Origin: Candidatus Woesearchaeota archaeon
GTDB lineage: Archaea; Nanobdellota; Nanobdellia; SCGC-AAA011-G17; JACPNG01
Assembly (NCBI GenBank): GCA_017609845.1
Contig: JAFCDD010000030.1
Span: 1-7,510 of the forward strand
DNA: 7,510 bases
Direction of reading: 5' to 3'
In this document: one piece after another, positions 1 through 6,744 of the stretch
How positions within the stretch are numbered: the stretch's first letter is position 1
Layout: every line of letters starts with the position of its first letter
Made by a program: the position numbers and the translations under genes
The notes under the pieces: generated by a model
The model's database searches: none
Told to the model about the DNA's origin: nothing
What the model saw: the letters and a program-made list of their open reading frames with translations, nothing else

Positions 1-1392
1 TGGATTTATGTTTTATTGTATTCTGCATTTATTTTTTCTTTTATTTATAGTAAATATTCTCCCCAGTCTGCAATATTAAATGGTACTAGTCCTATTGCAA
101 AATTTATGTATTTGGGTTCCATAAGTATATTCATATTGGTTTTAATTGTAAGTTACTTATATTTCTTTTATAAAAGAAAGGATGTATTTGAAAAAATATT
201 AAAAATAGATAAGAAGTATGCTTTTGTTTTTGTTTGGTTTATAATTAACATAGTTATGGCTAAGACAGCAATAAGATTGTTATTTGTTTTTTCGCAAATA
301 ATTGTGGTTCTTGTTGCATATCTTGTTTTTAAGATTATTGATTATTTAGGTAAGTTAAAAAAAGACCAGTATAAATTGGTTGGTTATGTGATTATTCTGG
401 TGTTTGTTTCTATCTTATTTATTAATTATGCCAAAGATGATTTGAATATGGCAAAGAATGTTGGTCCAAGTTACAATGGTCAATGGCAGAATGCTATGAA
501 GTGGGTAAAGGAAAACACTCCAGAAGATGCGGTATTTGCACATTGGTGGGATTATGGTTATTGGGTTCAAGCCGGAGCCAATAGAGCCACTATAACTGAT
601 GGGGGAAATAATGTTGGGGCATGGAATCATTTTATGGGGAGATATGTTTTAACTGGACAAAATGAGAGAGAAGCATTGGAGTTCTTAAAAGCTCATGAAG
701 CTACTAATTTACTTATTATATCAGATGAGATTGGAAAATATCCTGCATTTTCTTTGATTGGCAGTGATGAAAATTATGACAGGTATTCCTGGGTGCCTTA
801 TTTTAATAAAGATCCAAATATACAAGAAACAAGAGAAAAAACGATTTATCTCTATAAGGGAGGATTCTTATTGGATGAGGATTTTGTCTACAATGGTGTT
901 TTATATCCAAGAGAGGGAGCAGGTATTGGCGGTTTTTTCTTGCCTACAACAATGAATGAAGATGGAGCAATTAGATTTGAACAACCTTTGGCCATCTTAG
1001 TTTATAGGGGCCAAAATATTCAAGTTCCGTTGGAATGTTTGTTTGTTGGTGGAGAAGAATTAAATTTTGAACAAGAAGGATTAAAGGGTTGTTTGATGCT
1101 GATTCCTAGGTTTGATAGTTCTCAACAAGCAGATGGTCTTGGTTCTGCACTTTATGTATCTGAAAAAGTAAGAAGGACTTTATTTACTCAGTTATATTTG
1201 TTTGGAAAGGAATCAGATTATTTTAAATTAATATATAATGATGATAATGTTATGCCTCTTTCTGTTTATGGTGGAAGAATTATTGGTCCTTTAAAGATTT
1301 GGGAAATTTCTTATCCTGATGATTTAAATGTTCCTGATTATTTTTATGGAACTAGTTTGCCTAATCCTAATGTTACTATACTGGACAGATAA
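1..1392 (+). CDS. aglB: Oligosaccharyltransferase AglB/STT3, C-terminal part (5' end outside window)
   Basis: Membrane oligosaccharyltransferase that moves a glycan from a dolichyl (pyro)phosphate carrier to Asn of N-x-S/T sites on the outer face of the archaeal membrane. The frame is open from base 1 (463 codons to TAA), so there is no true start here. Full-length AglB is usually 600-900 residues, so the N-terminal catalytic membrane half is missing. Counting from base 1, hydrophobic segments lie at about 35-57, 73-112 and 125-142. An Arg at 92, within AKTAIRLLFVF, matches the Arg-containing late membrane segment of the family. An extracytoplasmic domain follows. It carries the sequon-binding WWDYG motif (182-186, bases 544-558), TDGGNN (199-204), and DEIGKYPAFSLIGSD from residue 242, which I take as the DK-motif region. 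The family-like segment LFTQLYLFGKESDYFKLIY follows near the C-terminus. Only two Cys occur (bases 1036-1038 and 1090-1092). A GT-C-like gene starts 2 bases downstream. Confidence 0.95.
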   Translation, partial: WIYVLLYSAFIFSFIYSKYSPQSAILNGTSPIAKFMYLGSISIFILVLIVSYLYFFYKRKDVFEKILKIDKKYAFVFVWFIINIVMAKTAIRLLFVFSQIIVVLVAYLVFKIIDYLGKLKKDQYKLVGYVIILVFVSILFINYAKDDLNMAKNVGPSYNGQWQNAMKWVKENTPEDAVFAHWWDYGYWVQAGANRATITDGGNNVGAWNHFMGRYVLTGQNEREALEFLKAHEATNLLIISDEIGKYPAFSLIGSDENYDRYSWVPYFNKDPNIQETREKTIYLYKGGFLLDEDFVYNGVLYPREGAGIGGFFLPTTMNEDGAIRFEQPLAILVYRGQNIQVPLECLFVGGEELNFEQEGLKGCLMLIPRFDSSQQADGLGSALYVSEKVRRTLFTQLYLFGKESDYFKLIYNDDNVMPLSVYGGRIIGPLKIWEISYPDDLNVPDYFYGTSLPNPNVTILDR

Positions 1393-1394
1393 AA

Positions 1395-2870
1395 ATGCTG
1401 GATAGAAAAAAGCTAGAGAAATTTTTGTATATTCCTATATTTATTCTATTGGGTAATCTTATATTCAGATTTTTTGATCAATCAAAAATGATTAAGTATT
1501 TTCCTTTGGATTTTGTTAATGATATTAGTTCTTACATGGCCCAGTTATTTTTTTTAGCTAAATGTGGTTTTTACAAATTTTGTCCTTATTGGTACAATGG
1601 TTTTATAACTTTCAAATATAGTCCTCCTGGATGGTATTTTTTTAGTTTACCTTTTTATTATTTGTTTAATGGGAATGTTTTAATTGCTACATATGTATCG
1701 TTTACTCTTTTGTTTGTTTTTGGATTTTTTATTATTTATTTTTTTGGTAAAATTCATAAACTATCTAGAATTTCAAGATTGGCTTTTTTTATTTTCTTTT
1801 TTGGAAATGCTATCGCTGTCGGGAATTTCATAAGATTGGGAAGATACCATGAGTTGCTTGGGTGGGTATTATTTTTAATTCTTGGTTTTGTTGTTCTTTA
1901 TTATAAAGATAGAAAACTTGATTTTAAATCTATTTCTATACCCATATTATTTTCTTTGATAATTTTAACTCACAGTGTCATCATGATACTCTCTTCTGTC
2001 TTACTATTTAGTTTATTTTTGATTAAGGGCAATAAAGAAAAACTTTTGCTTGTCTTTTATGGTTTTTTGGGTCTTCTGGCTACCTCTTTTTGGCTATTGC
2101 CAAATTTATTGGATTTGCAAGGAGGATGGTTCCTAAAACATAAATTAACTGTAAATTTAATTAATTTTAAAGAGCTTTTAGGAGAGAACATTGCTAGTTT
2201 TGTTGTTCCTATAATCTTATTGGGAGTTTTTTATTTTTATTATAAATCTAAGAATAAATCTAAAAGAGAATTGCTTTTCTATGCCCCAATTCTATTTTTG
2301 AGTGTTTTATTCATGTCTAGGCTTGTGATATTTCTACCTATTTTAGATTTTGTTTATCCTGATGCTTATATGATGTTCTTTTTATTTTTTATTTTATTTT
2401 TATTTTTTAAAACAAAGTATGAGAAAAGAATTTACAAATTGATTCTTGTTTTATTAATTATTATTTCTTTAGTTAGTGTTGGATATAATATGTATTTTAC
2501 TCCAAAATTTTCTGAATATACGGATTTAGAAAACGAAACATTAGATGCCCTGGAAAAAGTTGAGGGAACATTTATGATATTTAGTAAACAAGAAACATCT
2601 TATAATAGGGCTTATTATAGTTATGCACCAATATTTTTAGATTTAAGAACTCCTGGTGGCTGGTATCCTTTTTTATCAAACAAGGAATATATCGAAGATC
2701 TTAGGAAGCTTCATGGTTTTGTGGATAAGAAAGATTGTGGTAATTTTAAAGAATATGTAGAATTATTTAACGTGGATGAGATTATAAGCTATTATGATAG
2801 TTGCGCTTTTTTAAAGGAATGTGGATTTAAGGAAAAAGTCATGGGGAAGGTTTGTTTATTTGAAAAATGA
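1395..2870 (+). CDS. Multi-pass membrane protein, putative GT-C / PTPS-related membrane glycosyltransferase
   Basis: A 491-residue integral membrane protein with about 10-12 hydrophobic segments between residues 10 and 370 and a soluble C-terminal tail (about 375-491). After the first membrane segment comes a loop with an Asp (D43 in VNDISSYMAQLFFLAKCGF), then YWYNGFITFKYSPPGWY. Acidic residues in the first outer loop are typical of GT-C enzymes, and the 'W-NG-P-P' pattern resembles membrane proteins annotated as 6-pyruvoyl-tetrahydropterin-synthase-related. GRYHELLGW (149-157) and LTH (191-193) are other likely conserved spots. By family analogy it would use a polyprenyl-phosphate sugar on the outer face; no substrate can be read from the sequence. 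All six Cys (57, 63, 448, 470, 476, 487) lie in the first loop or the tail, none in membrane helices. It starts 2 bases after aglB, and its TGA overlaps the next ATG (ATGA), so the three left-hand genes look co-transcribed. It could be a non-enzymatic membrane protein. Confidence 0.7.
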   Translation: MLDRKKLEKFLYIPIFILLGNLIFRFFDQSKMIKYFPLDFVNDISSYMAQLFFLAKCGFYKFCPYWYNGFITFKYSPPGWYFFSLPFYYLFNGNVLIATYVSFTLLFVFGFFIIYFFGKIHKLSRISRLAFFIFFFGNAIAVGNFIRLGRYHELLGWVLFLILGFVVLYYKDRKLDFKSISIPILFSLIILTHSVIMILSSVLLFSLFLIKGNKEKLLLVFYGFLGLLATSFWLLPNLLDLQGGWFLKHKLTVNLINFKELLGENIASFVVPIILLGVFYFYYKSKNKSKRELLFYAPILFLSVLFMSRLVIFLPILDFVYPDAYMMFFLFFILFLFFKTKYEKRIYKLILVLLIIISLVSVGYNMYFTPKFSEYTDLENETLDALEKVEGTFMIFSKQETSYNRAYYSYAPIFLDLRTPGGWYPFLSNKEYIEDLRKLHGFVDKKDCGNFKEYVELFNVDEIISYYDSCAFLKECGFKEKVMGKVCLFEK

Positions 2871-3673
2871 AATATTTTTTATTAACATTTGATTTAGAGG
2901 ATAGTGAAGATTTGTTTAATAGTTTGGATATAAAGGTAGATGATATTAAGAAGCTGGAAAGCGAAGGATTAAGAAAAATAATAAATCTTTTAGACGAAAC
3001 AAAAATAAAAGCAACTTTTTTTATAACTTTGAAGTTTTTTAAGGATCATAAACAGATGATAAAAGAATTAGTTAATAAGAAGCATGAAATTGGATTGCAT
3101 GCTTATTCTCATGAACATAGATATGATACTATGGGTGAGAGAGAAAGTGAATATTTGATTGGCAAGGCGAAAAAAGAATTAGAGAAAGGATTAAAGATAC
3201 AGATCAATGGATTTAGAGCTCCTGAGATGAGGCCTCCTTCTTATAGTATATTAAAAAAATTGGGTTTTAAGTATGATAGTTCAAGGCATCCAACAATTGT
3301 AACCTTTTTGTATAATAAACTGTATAAACAATTTTTTAAGAGTAGAAAGATAAAGAAAGAAGATATCATAGTTGTTCCTGTTTCTGTAACACCAATAATA
3401 AAATTGCCTTTTTCCTGGATATGGTTTAGAAATATGGGTAATTTTTATAATAAAATATGTACCAGATTGTCTTTAATTAATAATAATTTTATTAATATTT
3501 ATTTTCATAATTGGGATTTTATTGAACTCTATAAATTTAAGTATAAAAAATCTGTCATAAATGATTTAATTGTCAGGAATAGTGGGGAAAGGTGTTTGGG
3601 TAAATTAAAGGAATATATCTTATGGATAAAAAAGAATAATTTTCAGGATAAAAGAATTAAAGATATTTTATGA
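2867..3673 (+). CDS. Polysaccharide deacetylase (NodB homology domain), cytoplasmic
   Basis: A 268-residue protein of the carbohydrate esterase 4 / NodB fold, which removes N- or O-acetyl groups from sugars using a metal ion. The motifs run in the normal order: FDLED (8-12, with catalytic/metal Asp D9), the metal-binding pair H78-AYS-H82, GFRAPEMRPP (116-124, with R117), GFKYDSS (133-139, with D137), and a C-terminal HNWDF with H214. No key residue looks absent. The FDLED form matches the DCA/XrtA-associated and archaeal deacetylases rather than the TFDDG form of peptidoglycan deacetylases. Motif 1 begins at residue 7, which leaves no room for a signal peptide or anchor, so the enzyme probably works in the cytoplasm or on the inner membrane face, perhaps on a lipid-linked or nucleotide sugar. 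The start ATG overlaps the preceding TGA by 4 bases, suggesting coupled translation. Its stop lies 3 bases from the stop of the opposing methyltransferase gene. Acetylated substrate unknown. Confidence 0.88.
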   Translation: MKYFLLTFDLEDSEDLFNSLDIKVDDIKKLESEGLRKIINLLDETKIKATFFITLKFFKDHKQMIKELVNKKHEIGLHAYSHEHRYDTMGERESEYLIGKAKKELEKGLKIQINGFRAPEMRPPSYSILKKLGFKYDSSRHPTIVTFLYNKLYKQFFKSRKIKKEDIIVVPVSVTPIIKLPFSWIWFRNMGNFYNKICTRLSLINNNFINIYFHNWDFIELYKFKYKKSVINDLIVRNSGERCLGKLKEYILWIKKNNFQDKRIKDIL

Positions 3674-3676
3674 TCT

Positions 3677-4384
3677 TTATTTAACTGGCTTTGCTATGAT
3701 AACCCATCCCAAAGAGATTCTTAATAACATCTTATTTAGGAAATTGAGTTTAAGTTTTTTATTTAATTTAATTATTTTTGAAACTGTTCTTATAATAAAG
3801 GGGTTATCTAGATCCATTTGATATTCTTCATAGTTTTCAATTAAATCTAAGGTATGATCCATGACCTTAAAATTTGATTTTTTAAGAAGATTCATTATTT
3901 CTTTGTAAGATACCAGGTTTATGTCGTCGTATCCTTCTCCTTGTCCTGATAATTTAAGGTAAATGTTTGCTAATTTTTTTGGCAGATAAGATAAAAAAGG
4001 AAGGTAAAAATGGGGTTCTATTGGAAAATATTTATTAGCTACCTCTAAATATAATACTCCATCTTTTTTTAATACTCTGTTCATTTCTTTAACCAATCCT
4101 AGTGGATCTTCTGCGTGTTCTATTACACTTATGTTAAGTAAGATATCAAAAGAATTATCTTTGAAAGGTATTTTATCTCCGTCATAGTGTTTAGCGTTTA
4201 GTTTTCTTTTTTTTGCTATCTCTATTGCTTTTTTATCTGGGTCTAAACCAATGATTTTGGGAAAGCTTTCTTTAAGAAATAAAGTTAATTTTCCTTCTGA
4301 GCACCCTACATCTAATGTTGGGAGGTTTGTTGGTTTGTATTTTTTAACTAATTGGGACACTGAGATTATAAACATTTTCTTCAT
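3677..4384 (-). CDS. Class I SAM-dependent methyltransferase (glycan-cluster type)
   Basis: A 235-residue Rossmann-fold methyltransferase using S-adenosylmethionine. Motif I is LDVGCSEGKL (24-33), the ribose-binding acidic position is D48 in IIGLDPD, IPFKDNSFD (72-80) is the post-motif strand, and SVIEH (86-90) is the usual motif seen in UbiE/Methyltransf_11 relatives. The segment after it (EPHFYLPFLSYLPKK, 123-137, then GYDDINLVSYKEI) resembles methyltransferases commonly found in polysaccharide and glycosyltransferase clusters. I infer methylation of a sugar or glycan, but the acceptor cannot be read. The ATG at 4384 is preferred over the in-frame ATG at 4375 because a TATA-like element sits at the right distance for a leaderless transcript beginning at 4384. 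It is the only - strand gene in the window. It converges on the deacetylase with 3 bases between stops and diverges from the next methyltransferase, so it is a single-gene transcription unit as far as visible. Confidence 0.88.
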   Translation of the reverse strand: MKKMFIISVSQLVKKYKPTNLPTLDVGCSEGKLTLFLKESFPKIIGLDPDKKAIEIAKKRKLNAKHYDGDKIPFKDNSFDILLNISVIEHAEDPLGLVKEMNRVLKKDGVLYLEVANKYFPIEPHFYLPFLSYLPKKLANIYLKLSGQGEGYDDINLVSYKEIMNLLKKSNFKVMDHTLDLIENYEEYQMDLDNPFIIRTVSKIIKLNKKLKLNFLNKMLLRISLGWVIIAKPVK

Positions 4385-4410
4385 TCATGTTTCAGAAGGT
4401 TCTAAGGGGA

Positions 4411-4423
4411 TTATAAAAACTTT
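4411..4423 (-). promoter_or_regulatory. Archaeal TATA-like promoter for the - strand methyltransferase
   Basis: Read on the - strand this is an A-rich stretch followed by TTTTTATAA, like an archaeal BRE plus TATA box. The box centre (about 4414) is 30 bases before the A of the ATG at 4384. Archaeal transcription typically begins about 25-27 bases after the box, which would place it at about 4387-4389, giving a leader of only a few bases or none. Alternative TATA-like elements on this strand are at 4432-4439 and 4446-4456; they would give longer leaders. Confidence 0.5.
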
Positions 4424-4439
4424 TTGTTTTCTATATAAT

Positions 4440-4456
4440 GGAAAACTATTTATAGC
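4440..4456 (+). promoter_or_regulatory. Archaeal BRE/TATA-like promoter for the right-hand operon
   Basis: GGAAAA (4440-4445, BRE-like) is followed by CTATTTATAGC (4446-4456) with TTTATA at 4449-4454. The box centre is 28 bases before the ATG at 4480. A start about 26-27 bases downstream would fall on or just before the ATG, giving a leaderless mRNA. No Shine-Dalgarno-like GGAGG or GGTG precedes the ATG, which agrees with this. This would drive the methyltransferase, legB-like, nucleotidyltransferase and SDR genes. Confidence 0.55.
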
Positions 4457-4479
4457 TTTTATCTGGTCATATCCTTAAA

Positions 4480-5067
4480 ATGAAAGCAGACGAGTATTTT
4501 GACAAAAAGGCTGATGATTATAGTAAAGACAGGAGCAAGGGTTTTTTGGGTGGTATTGTAAATAAAGAAAAGGAATTTGTTTTAAGATTCTTAGATGTAA
4601 AGAAGGGGGAAACAGTTTTGGATGCTGGCTGTGGAAGCGGAGATTTTTCTTTATTGGTAAAACAAAGAGGAGGAGTTCCTTTTGGGGTTGATATTTCTAA
4701 GAATATGATAGAAGTGTTGAAAAAAAATGGTTTTGATGGGTGTGTTGCAGATTTAGAAAGTTTAAATTTAAATAAAAAGTTTGATAAAATTGTTTGTGGC
4801 GGGGCCATAGAATTTACAACCGATCAGGTTAGGGTTTTTAAAAATTTAAGAGATCATTTAAATGAGAACGGTTTTATTGTCTTAATTTATCCTAGAAAGG
4901 GAATTGGTGGTTATTTGTATAGGATTTTTCATTTAATTCATGGACTAAACATAAAGTTATTTAGTCCAAAAGATCTTAAGAAGATTTTTGACGTTAGTGA
5001 TTTAAAGATTGATGATATTAGAAAAACAGATTTTATTTGTGGTGTTGTAAAAATTTCAAGAAAATGA
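4480..5067 (+). CDS. Class I SAM-dependent methyltransferase
   Basis: A 195-residue methyltransferase, short but complete. The N-terminal segment EYFDKKADDYSKD (5-17) is the helix that often precedes the SAM-binding core in UbiG/UbiE-like enzymes. Motif I is VLDAGCGSGDFS (46-57), D71 in FGVDISKNM is the expected ribose-binding acid, and FDKIVCGGAIEF (101-112) is the motif IV strand. The rest is shorter than the - strand methyltransferase, and the two are not close copies. It is first in the right-hand operon. Its ATG lies 28 bases from a TATA-like box, and its TGA overlaps the ATG of the LegB-like gene (ATGA at 5064-5067). That tight coupling suggests it modifies a product of the nucleotide-sugar pathway or the finished glycan. 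This is inference; UbiG-like enzymes also act on small molecules unrelated to glycans. Confidence 0.87.
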   Translation: MKADEYFDKKADDYSKDRSKGFLGGIVNKEKEFVLRFLDVKKGETVLDAGCGSGDFSLLVKQRGGVPFGVDISKNMIEVLKKNGFDGCVADLESLNLNKKFDKIVCGGAIEFTTDQVRVFKNLRDHLNENGFIVLIYPRKGIGGYLYRIFHLIHGLNIKLFSPKDLKKIFDVSDLKIDDIRKTDFICGVVKISRK

Positions 5068-6044
5068 AAAATAAAAATGTATTTGTTACTGGTGCTGGAG
5101 GATTTATTGGAAGTCACTTAGTTGAAAAACTAGTTGAATTGGGAGCCAATGTAACAGCTTTAGTTAAGTATAATTCTATGAATAGGTGGGGCTATGTTGA
5201 TTTCTTTAAGGAAAGTATTAAAGAAAAAATTAAAGTTATTTCTGGTGATTTGATGGATGCTGATTTTTTAAGAAAAAATATGGAAGATATTGATATTGTA
5301 TTTCATTTGGGTGCTTTAATTGCAATCCCTTATTCTTATACGGCTCCAAGACACAATTTTGAAACAAATGTTATCGGTACTTTAAATGTTATGGAAGCTG
5401 CTAAGGAGAACAGTGTAAAAAAAGTGATTCATACCTCTACTAGCGAGGTTTATGGAACTCCTGATAAACTACCCATAAAAGAAGGGTCTGAATTAAAGGG
5501 ACAGTCTCCTTATTCTGCTAGTAAAATTGGGGCAGACAAAGTAGCAGAAAGTTATTATTATTCTTTTGGTCTTCCTGTCTTGATCTTGAGACCATTTAAT
5601 ACCTATGGACCACGACAATCTGCAAGAGCCATAATACCTACAATTATCTCCCAAGCATTAAAGAATGATAAGATAGTAATTGGTAATTCTAAGCCTACCA
5701 GGGATTTTAATTTTGTTTATGATTTAGTTGATGCTTTTATAAAAGCAGCAAAAACAAATATTGTAGGGGAAACAATTAATATTGGTACTGGGAAGGAAGT
5801 AAGCATATTGGAGCTTGCTGAGAAGATTAAAGAGATTGTTAATAAAAATATTGAATTAGTTCATGATAAAGAAAGATATAGGCCATCTAAAAGTGAAGTA
5901 AATAGGTTGTGTGCTGATAATTCTAAAGCAAAAGAATTACTAAAATGGGGACCAAAATATAGTTTAGATGATGGTTTAAAGATTACTACAAAGTGGATAG
6001 AAGAAAATATAAATTTTTATAAAACAAATATATACAACGTTTAA
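5064..6044 (+). CDS. legB: LegB-type NAD-dependent sugar-nucleotide 4,6-dehydratase
   Basis: A 326-residue extended short-chain dehydrogenase. It is expected to bind NAD and turn a nucleotide-activated N-acetylglucosamine into its 4-keto-6-deoxy form, the first committed step to legionaminic acid in Campylobacter (GDP-sugar substrate there). The NAD loop is GAGGFIG (10-16). The catalytic region is TSTSEVYG (124-131) with T126, S127 and E128 in the places of the Thr-Asp/Ser-Glu triad of 4,6-dehydratases. YSASK (150-154) gives the Tyr/Lys pair. Family-like signatures I recognise are KYNSMNRWG (35-43), HLGALIAIPYSYTAP (81-95), SPYSASKIGADK, RPFNTYGPRQSARA (176-189) and PTRDFNF. The frame also allows an ATG at 5037, but the start at 5064 is preferred: it puts the Rossmann strand at the N-terminus and gives an ATGA overlap with the upstream gene. 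A nucleotidyltransferase follows after 1 base. The family call is strong; the exact nucleotide (GDP or UDP) and final sugar are inferred. Confidence 0.87.
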   Translation: MKNKNVFVTGAGGFIGSHLVEKLVELGANVTALVKYNSMNRWGYVDFFKESIKEKIKVISGDLMDADFLRKNMEDIDIVFHLGALIAIPYSYTAPRHNFETNVIGTLNVMEAAKENSVKKVIHTSTSEVYGTPDKLPIKEGSELKGQSPYSASKIGADKVAESYYYSFGLPVLILRPFNTYGPRQSARAIIPTIISQALKNDKIVIGNSKPTRDFNFVYDLVDAFIKAAKTNIVGETINIGTGKEVSILELAEKIKEIVNKNIELVHDKERYRPSKSEVNRLCADNSKAKELLKWGPKYSLDDGLKITTKWIEENINFYKTNIYNV

Positions 6045-6045
6045 T

Positions 6046-6744
6046 ATGAAAGCTGTTATTATGGCTGGCGGATTGGGAAGTAGGTTAAAACCTTTAACTC
6101 ATATAATCCCAAAACCCTTGCTTCCTTTAGGAGAAAGAACTATATTGGAGTTTGTTATAGATAGATTGAGTAAACATGGTTTTAAAGATATAATTGTAGC
6201 GACAAATTTTCAATCTGATCTTTTTGAAGCCTATCTTAAGGATGGAAGTCATTTGGGTGTAAATATAACCTACTCAAAAGAGGAAAAATCTTTGGGTACT
6301 GTTGGTCCTTTATCTTTGTTAAAAGAGGGGCTTGGAAATGAACCTTTTTTGGTTGTTAATGGAGATATTCTGACTAACTTAAATTTTAAAGATCTTTTAG
6401 ATTTTCACCTAAAGAATAATGCCGATCTGACTATTACTACAAAAGAGATTAAGACTCCTTTCCAATATGGAATTGTTCATTCAGAAGGGGGTATTGTAAG
6501 GGATTTAGAAGAAAAACCAAATCTAAAAAACAATATCCTTGCGGGGATTTATATTTTGAACCCAGACATATTAGATTTTCTGAAAGACGGAGAACACAAA
6601 CATATGACTGATTTGATAAGAGATGTTATTAACCTGGGAAAGAAAGTGGTGGTTTATAACATAAAAGAATATTGGTTAGATGTTGGAATTATGGAAAATT
6701 ATAAAAAAGCTCAAGAAGATAAAGAAAAAGGTTTTATTGGATAA
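6046..6744 (+). CDS. Sugar-1-phosphate nucleotidyltransferase, PtmE-like
   Basis: A 232-residue GT-A-fold nucleotidyltransferase that joins a sugar-1-phosphate to an NTP, releasing pyrophosphate. The nucleotide-binding loop is MAGGLGSRLKPLT (6-18) followed by PKPLLPLG (22-29). The metal-binding Asp is in VVNGDILTN (D107), EKP is at 156-158, and a second likely metal Asp is in EYWLDVG (D212). SLGTVGPLSLL (82-92) and NFKDLLDFH (113-121) closely resemble the nucleotidyltransferases paired with LegB, such as Campylobacter PtmE, a glucosamine-1-phosphate guanylyltransferase. PtmE has extra N-terminal CBS domains; here the protein begins directly at the catalytic loop and ends after the core, with no left-handed beta-helix acyltransferase domain. 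It lies 1 base after the legB-like gene and overlaps the next gene by 1 base (TAATG). That position suggests it supplies the dehydratase substrate. Other specificities (glucose-, mannose- or GlcNAc-1-phosphate) cannot be excluded. Confidence 0.88.
   Translation: MKAVIMAGGLGSRLKPLTHIIPKPLLPLGERTILEFVIDRLSKHGFKDIIVATNFQSDLFEAYLKDGSHLGVNITYSKEEKSLGTVGPLSLLKEGLGNEPFLVVNGDILTNLNFKDLLDFHLKNNADLTITTKEIKTPFQYGIVHSEGGIVRDLEEKPNLKNNILAGIYILNPDILDFLKDGEHKHMTDLIRDVINLGKKVVVYNIKEYWLDVGIMENYKKAQEDKEKGFIG

Noticed and set aside
16..18. TTG as a start codon for the first gene
   Set aside because: The frame is open to base 1 and begins in the middle of a membrane segment of a much longer family, so the gene is cut by the window edge.
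415..630. Open frame of 71 codons on the - strand inside aglB
   Set aside because: It lies opposite the WWDYG-coding region, shows no recognisable domain, and the + strand frame is clearly real.
758..955. Open frame of 65 codons on the + strand in another frame of aglB
   Set aside because: Overlaps conserved AglB sequence entirely and has no domain-like features.
1540..1800. T-rich runs as possible terminators or slippery sites
   Set aside because: They encode Phe-rich membrane helices in an uninterrupted frame, which explains them fully.
3674..3676. Terminator between the convergent genes
   Set aside because: Only 3 bases separate the stops and no hairpin or long T-run stands out from the general AT-rich sequence.
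4251..4478. Open frame of 75 codons on the + strand ending just before the ATG at 4480
   Set aside because: Mostly antisense to motif I of the - strand methyltransferase and runs through the promoter gap; composition is not protein-like.
4518..4808. Open frame of 96 codons on the - strand
   Set aside because: Antisense to the SAM-binding core of the second methyltransferase; its Pro/Ser/Lys-rich content is what the complement of that gene would give.
5037..5063. Upstream ATG extending the LegB-like protein by 9 residues
   Set aside because: It would add a short segment before the Rossmann strand and overlap the previous gene by 31 bases; the ATGA overlap start at 5064 fits the family N-terminus and local gene spacing.
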